64,000 nucleotides of DNA, taken from contig JASAMV010004535.1 of assembly GCA_030248065.1 (NCBI GenBank), forward strand, positions 57,965 to 121,964. Direction: 5' to 3'. The notes below the pieces were generated by a model, which worked only from the letters and a program-made list of their open reading frames with translations, did no database searches and was not told where the DNA came from. This DNA comes from Rhynchonema sp. JSB1_4. Its lineage: Eukaryota; Nematoda; Chromadorea; Monhysterida; Xyalidae. Both the position numbers and the translations under genes were made by a program. Of this stretch, positions 13,008 through 24,640 are shown in pieces; position 1 is the first letter of the stretch; each line of letters begins with the position of its first letter.

Positions 13008-14299
13008 TCAGCGTGGTGGGCCTTCGTTCCGTCCCGAAAAACAGTCGTCGCAATCAACGGTGTTTTTCGCATCCTTTGCCATTCATGTGCCTTCCTTCGC
13101 AGCCTGACAATTCAATTTATTCGCCGGGACGATCGCGAATAAGAAAACATTGTTGTCAGCAGAGTACTTTTTGTCGCCTCGAAAATTGAAAACTCACCGT
13201 TTCTTTCGGCTTTCCTCTTTATAGAAAGCCTCTTTCCAAATTTGTAGCTTAAACTGAGTATTTTGTGAACTCGCTTACCCACTTGAATCTATGGGTACAG
13301 TACCCACCATGGTCAGCTTGGCTGAAAACAATATACCACACAAAGACTGCTAAATTTCTCACAGTTGGATCACCGACAACTCTGACGCCCATTGTTTTCC
13401 ACACCCAGTGGCCAGTTCATCACAAAGCTGCCCTCTGGTTGTCAAAGTTCACAACCAGTGTTAATCCTTTCAGTCAACACAGAGATACACTTTCCTGTCA
13501 TTTCAAAACTTCGAAATGTACAGAAAATCAAGCAAACTTTGTCACACACACACACTATACACGTTATCGCAAGCTTTGATGTCGCAACTCACGTCTTTGT
13601 GTTTGCGCAAACCGTCCAGAAAATCAAGTGAGACAGGTTTTATTCACAAACTTTGCAAGCATTCGTTGAACTATTATGCTGTTCACCAAGGCGCCAAGTA
13701 GAAATCCTGCGACAAAAAAACTGTAGAGGTACATATACTACACTGTAGCCGTTACATGAAAAGAGTAACCCAAAGCCGAGTAGAAGTTGATGTATACATA
13801 CATTATGATGATTTATTCCCTGCAGGAAGACTCGATCAATTAATTGGTTTCAAATGTTGCTGCCTGTTCCTACCTGATGCTGCAACCAGTTGTCTCTGTC
13901 TTAATGACAACCAATTTTCGTACTGTTGTCATTGTTTCGTTTTGTTTTGTACCGGTATACATACCTACAGTATGTACGTAGTTGTCTGGCTTTGAGACCG
14001 TGTCACTCTGATAGCACAACGCTCTTCAATGCTTGGAGTGTTTGGGGCAACAAAAGGAGCCAGCCGCTGTGTACAAGAACACAGGAAAGAGCAACCCGGA
14101 CTATGAGCTTATGCAGAAGAGGCTAATTGGATACCATCTTCGCCAAGAAACATTAAAGCACACACACCATATCCAACGGTTCAACCCTTTCGTGGCCTGA
14201 CCATCGTTGCTATTGCCTGGTGGTCGATGACCGAGTCCCAATTGCACAATAAGATTGCTTTCAGCACGATTTTGTCCGTGTATAGTGTAACCAGCTCAC

Positions 14300-14420
14300 C
14301 TGTCAATGTACTCAGTGCAGTGATGTTAGTCTGCTTTTGCAGACAGACCGAGGCGCTAGTGCTCGTCAGTGCGAACGCCTCTGGCAAATTTGCCTCCAAA
14401 AAGCCCCACCAGCTGAGCTG
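14300..14420. repeat. Dispersed repeat, also present near 37.26-37.52 kb
   Basis: The stretch with CAGTGATGTTAGTCTGC, GACAGACCGAGGC, GCGAACGCCTCTGG and AAAAGCCCCACCAGC recurs, with substitutions, twice in the first half of an intron near 37.3-37.5 kb. It has no coding potential and its class is unknown. Confidence 0.55.
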
Positions 14421-14616
14421 TAACATCACTGCGTGCAATTGACTCACATGTGCTAGTGACTCAAAAAATTTCCTGTTGTGGTTCTGGCATATATCAATGG
14501 CGTCAACTCAAATTGTCGACTCTTGTTAGCAAACACTTGCTACACTTTAGCATGATTTTCAGTTGCATGCAACCCATTCAGCTTTGTATAGTTCATATTG
14601 CGCATTTCCTTGGGCC

Positions 14617-14773
14617 GAATTCTCGAAAGTCGATTGCGCGCAAGCGAAATGGAATTCCCGAAACTCAAGGTGACGTGCACAGTAATATGCAATTGGATTG
14701 CAAAATCCGATGGCACAATTGGATTGCGCGAGTGCACTGATTGCTGATTGCGCGCAAGCATTTTCGAGAATTC
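14617..14773. mobile_element. Small MITE-like element with inverted ends
   Basis: GAATTCTCGAAAG at 14617 and its complement at 14762-14773, followed inward on both sides by a TTGCGCGCAAGC-like palindromic block; total about 157 bp, non-coding. Confidence 0.55.
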
Positions 14774-15026
14774 TACCCAATTTGTTGTTGATATTGAACA
14801 ATTCTAGAACATTACGTGTGTTGCAATATCTGTCGTTGAAAAAACTGTATTTCAGTGTTGCATCCAACGATAATTTTTGATCAAATATAATATTACCCAC
14901 CTAGCCGTAGTTTTTGCAGCTCCTCACCTAAAATATGTGTTGTAAAATGTGGTTGGTTGAAAATTATTTCAGAATTGTAAGCCGACGTCTCATTTATAAC
15001 TGTATGGATTTTTATCAAGAAAAAGC

Positions 15027-17472
15027 ATGCACACAACAATCCATTGCCTGATATGGTTATGGCTATGCTCCGGCGAGTAACGTTTTTAAATTACCGTAAC
15101 AAATAATGCAATTCAATTTCAAAACTCGAAATTTACAGCGGTGGTCCAGCCAATCGACATAGCAATGTTGGCAGGCACTACCCCGGCTGGCGTACCACCA
15201 GCTCGACGACAGGGCAACAACGTGCCAAAACAATTGATCAATGATCTCATGTCCGATTATGACAACAGGATACGACCGGTGAGACTCGAACCCGCACGTT
15301 TCTGAGCCGATTACGATTGAGCCACAGGGCATTGCTGTTGCAGGTGCGTGACTCGCAGCAACCAGTGATCATCAAGTTCCGAATGAACTTGTACCAAATT
15401 GTTGATGTGGTTAGTGCGACATTTGTCACCATCAGCCTGCCTCTTCACTAAGCCGATTACGCCTTGCTTAAAATGCTCCAAAACGCAGATCGAACGCAAA
15501 CAAACAGTGGTGTTGTACACTTGGGTGACCCAGATGTGGACTGATGAGTTCCTGGGTTGGGATCCGACCGAATACGATGGGACTGAATGGTTGTCGCTGC
15601 CGACCGATGCCGTTTGGAAACCGGATACTTACTTGTACAACAGGTTGATGTGGTGCATCATCGTTGGCATTTTTGGGACCTCACACACACCTATGTAGTA
15701 TATGCCTTGAGACATGAGACACTGTACACAACACTAAAAAACACAAACTTTGCAGTGTCGAAATGGAGCAGGAAGAATCAGAACGTCTAATGAACGTCGT
15801 TGTGAGAGCTGGAATCAAAGATGGTTAGTTTTGTCAGTGTTATATGCACAGGATGTTTCATTCTTCAGTCCGGTATATTTCGATGTTTCAGGCCTGCCGG
15901 TCGGCCATATCCGGATGATGTACCCGGCCATCTACAAATTCACGTGCAAAATGTTGATTCAGTATTTTCCATTCGACAAACAAACGTGCACGATGACGTT
16001 CAGCTCGTGGACGCATGATTCGAAGGGTGGGGCCGTCAACTGACGTAGTGCTACATTGTATGTCAAATATGTGCATAATTTTGTATTGAAACATCACCGC
16101 AGGCATTGATTTCGTCACCGAACAAGAGAAAGTGCTGATGGAGAGCTTTGTGAGACACGGCGAATGGACCGTTCTGTCGTTCAATTGGAGTCGAAGAGAG
16201 GTGGGCATGAACCAAGCAGGCTGATGTTTCAATAAAGTGCATTTCATAATGCGCATGCCGTAACCTTACAATATAGCTATGATTTTGGGTTTCTTTGTTG
16301 CTTGTTGTGACCTGTTTTAGAGTGTGGTCCCAGTTTCAGGTCAACTTTTCGTGTTGCCCCAACTCATGGACGCTACTGGATGCCGAGCTGACGATGCAAC
16401 GCAAACCGCTGTTCTATTTGGTCAATCTAATTCTGCCGACCGCTTTAATCACCGTTGTTGCTGTGTTCGGCTTCTTCAAGCCCGCGAGCACAAGTGGTGA
16501 ACGCACGGAGAAGGTTAACTAAATATACCTTAAGCCAAAAAGATTTTTAACAAAGTTCGATTCAGATGAATCTCGGTATCACAACTCTGCTGGCCATGGC
16601 CATTCTGCTGCTGATTGTGACAGATGCGGTGCCTGTCACCTCCGAATCCGTGCCGTTACTCGGTGAATACAATTTTGTTTGAACATTTCACTGAAGCCCC
16701 ATCGAATAAGCAGTCTGTTTGCAGGTCTGTACTATCTGTACATCATTCTGCTGATCAGCATTGGCACAGTGCTCACCACGTACATTATCGAGATGCAGAC
16801 ACGCGCCAATTACGGACACGCTGTTGGTCCGCGAACTCGAAAGTTGATGTTTCACTGGTGAGCGTTGAACGTGACCTCGTCCGGCCCCACCTATAGTTCG
16901 ACTCACTAATAAAAGACAGGGTGATATTTGATGTTTCAGGATGGCTAAGCTGTTGTGCACGAGGCCACGGATCGAGCTGCAAGACCATTGGAGAAACAAT
17001 GGCCACACCGTGTACGGAGCGACGGCACAAAAACGATCAGAGAAATCAATGAAAAGAGTACGATACAACCACTACACATATAGTAGCGTAGTGCCATACA
17101 TCTGTATTTCACTTCGGACATAAGGAACATTTACAGTCGATGTTTCAGCAATCCAAAGAGATGACCCAAGAGTCGCTGCTGCTGAGCGACTTACCCAACA
17201 ACGACCCGTCCAGCAACAATCTCCACAACAAAGTTTCACCCGATTCGAAACCCCCGTCGAATCGCAAGGCTTCGCAGCTGTTCCCCGAGAAGCGACAATT
17301 CGAATCGTTATCATTGAGCGAGCTCGAAGTGAACATGTATGAATGGCAGTATGTCACTGAAATATTGGACAAAATTCTGTTGATCTTTTTCAATGTCGTC
17401 ATCGTGTCACTCACCGTGCTGTTGATTCTGCCCTGGATTTGGGCGGTCGAAGATGGGCTGGTTGATTTGTGA
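15027..17472 (+). CDS. Nicotinic acetylcholine receptor alpha-type subunit, gene 1 of tandem pair
   Basis: Exons 15139-15278, 15344-15409, 15489-15643, 15756-15823, 15892-16026, 16103-16200, 16340-16513, 16566-16662, 16725-16857, 16940-17057, 17149-17472 give about 503 residues plus a missing start. A likely signal-peptide exon lies at 15027 (MHTTIHCLIWLWLCSG), but its donor phase does not fit, so the N-terminus is unresolved. The Cys-loop is C-x13-C (CKMLIQYFPFDKQTC). Vicinal cysteines in loop C (NFSCCPN) mark an alpha-type, ligand-binding subunit. TM1 is LFYLVNLILPTALITVVAV, TM2 is MNLGITTLLAMAILLLIV after EK, and TM3 and TM4 follow with a long cytoplasmic loop rich in Ser, Asn and Lys between them. 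TM2 resembles the DEG-3 group of nematode receptors as I recall it. It is an excitatory cation channel subunit of the plasma membrane. Confidence 0.85.
15279..15343 (-). other. Intron made largely of tRNA-like sequence (minus strand)
   Basis: This 65-nt intron read on the minus strand contains TGGCTCAATCG (box A-like) and GGTTCGAGTC (perfect box B) about 32 nt apart, shorter than in a real tRNA. The paralogous gene 2 has no intron at this site (the exon reads straight through RVRPVLRTD). It looks like a degenerate tRNA-derived (SINE-type) sequence that now behaves as an intron. Confidence 0.5.
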
Positions 17473-18809
17473 AACATCGCAAAATGGCACTCATTAATCC
17501 CATTTGTTTGTTGCTTGACCTTGATTGCTTTTATACAAAAAAAATGTGCACATGCAGCCGATGCGAAAACCATGTCAGAAAATTTGTGTGATCTACTTAC
17601 GCAGTTCCATTAAAATTATTTGTCAAATTGTCAATTTTCTAGTCTTGAATGTTGTTCAGATTTGATGTTTCATCCTCATTTCGTTCCTTACAAGCTCTAA
17701 ATTATTTTGAAAACAAATTCTTGTTTTCTGTTTTTTGTGTTTCATCAGAACAATTGGATTGTCCCCAGGCCAAGCAGTTTTGGTGTGTCAGGCAGTTCAG
17801 AAAGTTGCATTTATGGGAGCCAAGGAGGCAACAACGGGTTCTTTTTCGGATCATCGTCGCTTATCAATCACAGAGTTTAAAATCACGTTAGAGTTCTCGT
17901 TGTAATAGCATTGTTGTAATTTGAATAGTTTTAGCCCTGATAAATTGTGGTTTTCGAGGTGTGAAATTTCTTGCGGTGCTGTAACAATAAAATCATAAGA
18001 GCAACAAATTGATGCAAAGTATGAACAGCTGTTTGACGCTCAGCAGAATGAACGTTGGAATGAAAGCAAGAAACAACATTTCAACTGCAAGTTTCAAGTT
18101 GAACGATGTTGAAGTTTGAGATCGAAATCGTGGTTTCACAGAAGCATCGCACGAAAGTTTATGAAGTTTAGCTTCTAAAGAGATTTACAGTGTATCCAGA
18201 CATATGTAGGTGTTTTGTCCTTACTTTTGGTTTCGTTTCGCTAGATTTCACAATTCACACAGATTATCGGAAGGCCTCTTTAAAGGGCCAGAAAGATAAA
18301 CAGTGCTTTGAAATCCGTTCTGTTTTAAAAAAACAGGTTTATCTTACTTTTGTTGCGCGTGAAGCTGTCAAAATATGCACATCGTCAATCTTCTGTTTTT
18401 GACACAGCATTAAAGTTAATGGTGTTTTTGAAACTCCCCGGAGTACTTTATGTCTGGAGCTTTTGCACAAGCATTTTAAGCACCTGACTTTAGCCCAAGA
18501 TTCTCCCGAACTGTATGAAAAAGTCTCTTGGCTATTGCCTAAAACCAGAACGATTCCAAAACTACCATTGGTTATCAATCTTGCTTGGTCTCTATGTTTT
18601 TCCCGCCCAGGGGAGTCTTAAGCGTCAGTCAAAGCCCATCAGCGACTTTCAAACGATGTAACCCGGCTGACAACAAGTGTTTGGCAACTCTTTCGCTCAT
18701 ATTAAAAACCACGAAATTAGCCATTTGGGAATTGAAGAACTGCCGTTTTTACCCGGCGACCGCGAAGCTTTCTCACTCGACTTTTCTGGCATTCGTTGGT
18801 AAATAAGAA
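17473..18809. other. Spacer between the two receptor genes
   Basis: No coding exons recognised. AATAAA near 17986 could end the first receptor transcript. The TGATGTTTCA-type decamer occurs at the first gene's stop codon (17470, complement) and at 17663. Confidence 0.45.
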
Positions 18810-21356
18810 ATGAGCGCAGCCCTATGTTGGATTCTATGGCTGGTGGCTTTCGGTACGTTTTGCCTTCAGCGGCCTGATTATTTTACCATGTGGTAGTTTG
18901 GGAAACTTTGGAACCATTTGGATCTGATGTTAACTCGCTGGCATAGTTATAGAATCCTTAGGTATAAAAGGCGAAATTATGACATTTCGAATACAGTGCC
19001 ACAAAATTTTATGTAATTTGCAAAATTCAACTTTTTCCAGCAACCCGCAGTCTATCTGTGCAATCACTTGATGTCCACCACTCGGTGTTTGACCCAGATC
19101 ATCAAGATGCACCAGACACGGTCACTGAGCAGCAGTGGGGCGAAACACGTAAGTTTTCCGTTTGTTTTGCGTTCAAATTCCAGTTATACTACTTGCGCCC
19201 AGTGCATTACCAAAGCTTCGACTTGAAACATCAGGGAGCAACCGTGTGGCACGTAACGCGCAGAAGAAACTCTTGTCGGATCTGATGTTGGGCTATGACA
19301 GTCGTGTCCGACCTGTGTTGCGCACGGACCAGCCCGTTATGGTGACGCTCAGGATGAATCTGTATCAGATCATTGATGTGGTCGGTGGTTGTATGACTAG
19401 CTGATGTTTCACATTTCTAAAAATATAGTATACTTTGAAGTTTCGTGCTTTCAGATCGAGCCCAGTCAGACACTCAGCCTATACACTTGGGTGACACAGG
19501 TCGGCAGAGAACATGATTATTTGAAGCACCATAAAGTATCCGCATTCTACATAATAACACAAGCTTCGAGCGCTGGTTTCTGTTCCAGATGTGGAAGGAC
19601 GACTTCCTGGGCTGGAACCCACTTGATTACGACAATACCACATGGCTGTCCTTGCCGTACGACTCTGTATGGTTGCCGGATACTTATCTGTACAACAGGT
19701 TCGACAGTGCTACAGTAACCCATGCGGGTACAGTAACCCAAGCCGGTTACGGTACCTATGTATCGTCATCACTTGACGTTTGCAGCGTGCACCTGAATCG
19801 CGAGGACACGGAGGGCCTGATCAAAGTTGTGGTGACGACGGATGATTCTGCACGTCGTCACCCGATCGGTCGTATTCGACTGATGTACCCGGCGATCTAT
19901 CAATTCACTTGCAAAATCGATATTCGATTCTTTCCGTTCGATCGACAGACCTGCACGATGACATTCAGCTCGTGGACGCATGACTCCACTGGTGCGGCTC
20001 AATTTGATGAATAAATGACTGTTGTGAAACATCGCCCCGCCCAGCTACATGGTCAGACACATTCAGGCATCGACTACCAAACTGAGGGCAATGAAGTGTT
20101 GCGCGAGAGTTTCATCGCACATGAGGAATGGCACGTGGTATCGTTCACGTGGTCAAGACGAACGGTGAGTGCGTGGCGCAGTGGTGCAGTCAGTCTGCAC
20201 GCGGCCAAATAGTACGAGATCGAATCCCACTGCCGATTCAGGTCAACTTTTCCTGTTGCCCTCATCCATGGACCCTACTGGACGCGGTACTTGTGATGCA
20301 ACGCAAGCCGCTGTTCTATTTGATCAATTTGATTCTTCCAACCACGTTGATTACGGTAGTTGCCGTTGTGGGATTCTTCATGCCGGCGACCACCAGTGGA
20401 GAAAGGACCGAGAAGGTATAGGCGGGTTGCGGTGGTGCTAGATTACTGTTGTACTGGGTACCGCTGTATTTTGTCTCAGATGAACCTTGGCATGACCACA
20501 CTGTTGGCGATGGCAATTCTGTTGCTGATGGTGTCCGACTCTGTGCCCGTTACCTCGGAATCTGTCCCGTTATTGGGTAACCGACCTTGAACAACATCAG
20601 TTTCCTACCTTGATTTCTTTGACAGTACCCAACTACGGACAGGTCTCTACTACCTGATCATAATCCTGTTGGTCAGTATCGGCACTGTCATGACCGCATA
20701 CGTCATCGAAATCCAGCAACGCGCCAACTATGGACACGCTGTCGGCACAATCACGCGCGTACTGATGTTTCGCTGGTGGGTGTTAAACTCGTTCATTTCC
20801 TGTGTGTTGTCCGGCACACAGCCGATTGAGCTACGGGCAGATACCTAACTACAAACATTTCAGGATGGCACGTTTGTTGTGGATGCAGCCGCGCACGATA
20901 TTGAAGCAGTACTGGGCTAATAATGAGCACAACAAATATGGTCAGCGCGAAACAAGGGCGAAAATGAATGATAAGAAGGTTGGAACAATGAGATGTTCGT
21001 GCATTTTGTGCGGGTCAGCAGTTGATAAAATCGTTGTTTCAGCCGTCGGCACAAGAAGTGTTGCTGAACAATGGTGGTGACCGAAGGAGCAGCAGTGTTG
21101 GCATGGAAAAGTCGACCATCTGCAACTCGCTTAGCAATTTTGAGGCTCGACGGTTGGGTAGACGTTTTCTATCGTTTTGTAGTTTATATCATGTCATGGA
21201 AACCTTTAAAAAAATTTCAGCTACGAATGGGAATACTTGGCGGACATCCTGGACCGTCTGCTGTTAGTGATGTTCCTGTCCATCGTGCTGTGCGTCACCG
21301 TGATGTTGCTGGCATTCGGCAAGGTGCTGCTAGACGAGGGCGTATCCTTGTTCTGA
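18810..21356 (+). CDS. Nicotinic acetylcholine receptor alpha-type subunit, gene 2 of tandem pair
   Basis: Thirteen exons: 18810-18852, 19041-19148, 19235-19380, 19455-19499, 19589-19698, 19786-19991, 20067-20164, 20242-20415, 20480-20576, 20643-20775, 20864-20978, 21043-21152, 21221-21356; all phases agree, 506 residues. Signal peptide MSAALCWILWLVAFG. The Cys-loop is CKIDIRFFPFDRQTC, and NFSCCPH again gives the alpha-type vicinal cysteine pair. TM1 LFYLINLILPTTLITVVAV, TM2 MNLGMTTLLAMAILLLMV, TM3 and TM4 are present, and the cytoplasmic loop is shorter than in gene 1. It is close enough to gene 1 to be a local duplication, yet the pair differs at four intron positions. The products could assemble in one pentamer, but this is inference. 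Confidence 0.9.
20165..20241 (+). other. Intron made largely of tRNA-like sequence (plus strand)
   Basis: After GTGAG the intron reads GTGGCGCAGTGGTGCAGTCA (box A-like TGGCGCAGTGG) and, 44 nt after the start of box A, GATCGAATCCC (box B-like), the spacing of a real tRNA, then ends CCGATTCAG. The whole 77-nt intron is thus a tRNA-like body framed by splice sites. Gene 1 has an ordinary 139-nt intron at the homologous site. Confidence 0.55.
20776..20863 (-). other. Intron with degenerate tRNA-like sequence (minus strand)
   Basis: The complement carries GTAGCTCAATCGGC (good box A) and, at tRNA-like spacing, a decayed box B (TGAACGAGTTT). This is the weakest of three cases in this receptor pair. 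Confidence 0.3.
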
Positions 21357-21914
21357 GACGGTTCAATTATGTTTAAATGACAGTTGTCTTCTTCACCTCG
21401 AAATAATTCTATTCAATCTTGCACCAATTCTTGCCATTATCATGTCGTTTCTTACTATGCATAGACAGGGCACCAACCCAATTACATGGTAAACTTGATT
21501 ATACAGTTTCTATGAGGTACAGTACCTAATCTACTTGTTTATCTTTGTGCAAACAAGTGATTGTTATTCGATTTTAAAGGATTTTTTATGATGTGACAAA
21601 AAAATAAAACGATTCAACGTTGGAAGCGACTGTCATAAAACAATTAACGCACAAAGACGAAAATCAAACATTCATAATTTTCGGTTGCCATTAATCAAGC
21701 TGCATCAGATCATCGCATGGCTTGTCAACATTCCAAATCAACCAAGAAAGAAAAAACAACGAAATAACCATGCTGCTAAAAGATGAGATTAGAAATTGAC
21801 TAGAGCAGTTGCTACACTAATGCCTATATCATGTTATTATAACCCTAAAACATAAAAAAAGCTAAACGAGTGCCTATGCAACGGACAAGGAAGTGACATC
21901 GGTACAAAGTGTCC
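21357..21914. other. Intergenic region between convergent genes
   Basis: Lies between the ends of the second receptor gene (plus) and the phosphatase gene (minus). AATAAA at about 21603 fits the receptor's 3' end. A/T-rich, no exons seen. Confidence 0.45.
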
Positions 21915-23820
21915 CTAAACAATGACGGCTTCAGGGGGAAAATCCAGGTGCACCAGTTGTTTCGACATTTCCTTGGCCAATTGATTCGTTCCGGCAACCA
22001 AGATTCGTTGGCTCATCAGTTGCAAGTCAGCACCTGTAATGCATGGGTTAGTGTGAAACATCAGGAAGCAAGCCAGTGCTCGCGTGCTATGCTTTCTCAT
22101 GTGTCAATCGGGACGATTATCGATTTCTTATCTGTATGGTGGTGGGCGCCCAGGTAAGTGTATGTAACCCAATAAATATAAAGGCAAACTACGCCAACAC
22201 GAGCCCGATTTCGCAGTTGGCAGAATAGTGAAACATTCTGACGTGGCTGCTGATTTGGGAAATGTTCACGTTGAAGAATACGAAATGGAGCATGATGATT
22301 TTCTCTTTCTATTCGTTTTGAATACGCACCACCTTCGAAATCGGGCTCGTGTTGCTGTAGTTTGCCTTTACATTACTGAATATATCGACAAGCAGTCTAA
22401 CCGGTCGGGTCAATCACACATCCCCCGGCCTCTCTGACCAACAACGCGCCGGCACACATGTCCCAACAATGCAGGCCGTACTCGTAGTAGCCATCGATTG
22501 AGCCGTCAGCCACATACGCCAGATGCAATGCTGCCGCGCCGAAGTTGCGAACACTGAAATCCACCATTATCATGTCATGTCAGGGCTGCAGAACAGTATG
22601 TATGATAGATGCGATTGATTGATGGAATTTCTTTGCCAGGTGCAGTATACCTCAGGCACACACATAAGTGGCTGGAATCAAGCTTGGTGATAGGCGGATC
22701 GGCTCGGTCTTTGTCTCGTGACTTTGGTAGTGCGGCTGATATACCTAACGTCAATTATGACGTGTGAAGGTTGGTCTCTGGCAAGAACATCTTTTACGCG
22801 CTGGTAGAAATTATTGTCATCTGATCATGAAATACAATGTACCCTCGTCAGATATGTAGACCCGTGCAATCAATGTAGATCCGATCTGATGTCATATGAA
22901 TTCGCACCTAGCAACATACAGCCCACCTAAATGCAACCAACCCTCTGAAGCCCGCATTGCCAAAGCGTCGCATGTTCTCCAATGCTTTTTCGACCGCATC
23001 CGGTTTGGTGGGTCTGGCGTGCAGACACATGCTTGCGCACAGCACTGCTTTGTTGATAGCTGAATGACAACAAAATGGGTGGATTATTCTGACCTGACAG
23101 GTCTCTCTCCAGTCTCATTCAACACCTACATACAATCAGTGTTTGACGTGCTGATCGGGAATCCATTCATGTAGGCTCCGCCACCAGCCTTGGCAGTGTA
23201 CAGCTGATCGAGGATCGGATTGTAGACAATGCCGACACGCAACTCCTTCTTGATCGTCAGACCGACACTGATGCAGATGTGCGGACAGCTGGAAAGTGTT
23301 GCAAAACCTGTGGATCAAGCATATCTTAGTATTTTCCGCAATTGTGTCCACACTTGCACACCGATGCACAAAGTTGGTGGTTCCATCAATCGGATCGCAG
23401 ATCCAGGTCGGATGATCGGTCCATTCAAACTTTTTGTGACCAGAACTCTCTTCGCCGATAAATCTGCAACAGGAGAAAGGAATAATTTGACTTCGCAATG
23501 GAGAACCTTTTTCATGAAAGGTTCAGCGCGTAAACGAGAAGAACGCAATAAGAGGCAAGGAGACAACCTGTGATCGGGAAACTGCGCTCTTAATCCATCG
23601 AAAATGAGCTTTTCAACTTCGTTATCAGTCTCGGTCACCAAATCAATATTACTCGCTTTGGTCTTTATTGAGCTGTCGGGTGTGGCAAATGCAGTACGCA
23701 CGAGCTGCAATGATTTGTCAATGTTTGAAAAGTATAACGGACATAAAACTTGGGATAACTAACGTTTCCTGCCGACCTCACGAGCTTCAGTGCCGCATTC
23801 AAATAAATTTCTTCTTTCAT
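21915..23820 (-). CDS. IMPA1: Inositol monophosphatase
   Basis: Exons (minus) 23764-23820, 23568-23704, 23362-23463, 23134-23288, 22942-23059, 22402-22553, 21915-22033; phases agree, 279 residues, the usual size for the family. It hydrolyses inositol monophosphates to free inositol in the cytosol, feeding phosphoinositide signalling. Metal-binding motifs are in order: GEES (about residue 70), [11 protein letters not shown] (about 92-102) and [17 protein letters not shown] (about 220-235). The common WDxAAG reads WDMCAG here, a Cys in place of the first Ala. The C-terminus [15 protein letters not shown] is typical. Two introns are enlarged by repeats (22034-22401 and 22554-22941). Confidence 0.93.
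22180..22370. mobile_element. MITE-like element with 34-bp inverted ends
   Basis: 22180-22213 (AAAGGCAAACTACGCCAACA...) and 22337-22370 are near-perfect inverted copies; about 190 bp, non-coding, in the last intron of the inositol monophosphatase gene. Confidence 0.7.
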
Positions 23821-24640
23821 TGTGATCGAATATTGTCAATTTTGTTCAAACATGTTCGTTCACACGTTTATCTAAAATTCGTCCACGTCAGAAACCAAAC
23901 GTTTCAATGGAACATTACTGGAGTGCTTGGCGGGCGAAGTGCTTGTTTGCTTTTGCTTGAACGGGAAACGTGACCAGTGAGCTCGTTTCACCAAACCACG
24001 AAGTGGGGCAAAAACTCCTATAAATGTGTTCTGAAATGCACCAAAGTGTTCAATGAAGAGCGTTGTTCAGAAACAGAGCTTAGATACAAACACAACATGG
24101 CACAGTTTACAACGCTCTTTGCAAAATTTGAACCATCGCCCTAAACATTGCCTGATGCGTTCAGTTTGGCGACTGTTCCAATTTGTGGGTGTACCGGTCA
24201 TTCTCAAAATGTATCATCAAAATGACCACTTTGCAATTGACATCAAATGCACCTGCGATTAGTTCAGTGTTCATTGTTCACGTCGGTATGTATGCTCCAA
24301 GTTCCTGAGCTGCTGTGCTTTCGTTGTCTCAGCCGATGTCACAAATCACCGGACACTGGTGCTATTTGGCAATACTGGATTATTTTTATGATCAAAATTT
24401 CCCAGAATCAACAGTAATTTTGAACGAATGCATATCAACAAAGTCCGGCAACAAATAGGGCAAAAATGACAAAGAGCGTTGTGAAGGAGATTACCAGCAC
24501 TGAATATCAATACACGAAGTTGCGAGTGAAAGACAATAAAACATGATTTGAAAGACAGCGCATGAAGCAAACTCAAAACAAAGTCCCTGAAGCACCATTC
24601 TTGTCCAAGAAAGAGAGCAATGAATTTTTCTGCCACAAAA
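23821..24640. other. Intergenic region upstream of the phosphatase gene
   Basis: About 0.8 kb between the phosphatase start and the end of the lectin-repeat gene, both on the minus strand. Presumably holds the phosphatase promoter. No exon or repeat recognised. Confidence 0.4.

Larger units (their letters stand above)
9809..14616. other. Gene-poor stretch
   Basis: Many short open frames, the longest 10280-10669, but none has a recognisable domain, a plausible exon chain or family similarity that I can see. It contains a C-rich homopolymer patch near 10850-11020, a mariner-like inverted-repeat element at 12602-13007 and part of a dispersed repeat at about 14300-14420. Confidence 0.4.

Noticed and set aside
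15027..15076. Signal-peptide exon as confirmed first exon of receptor gene 1
   Set aside because: The peptide looks right, but its donor leaves two bases while the next exon needs one, so it is reported only as a candidate.
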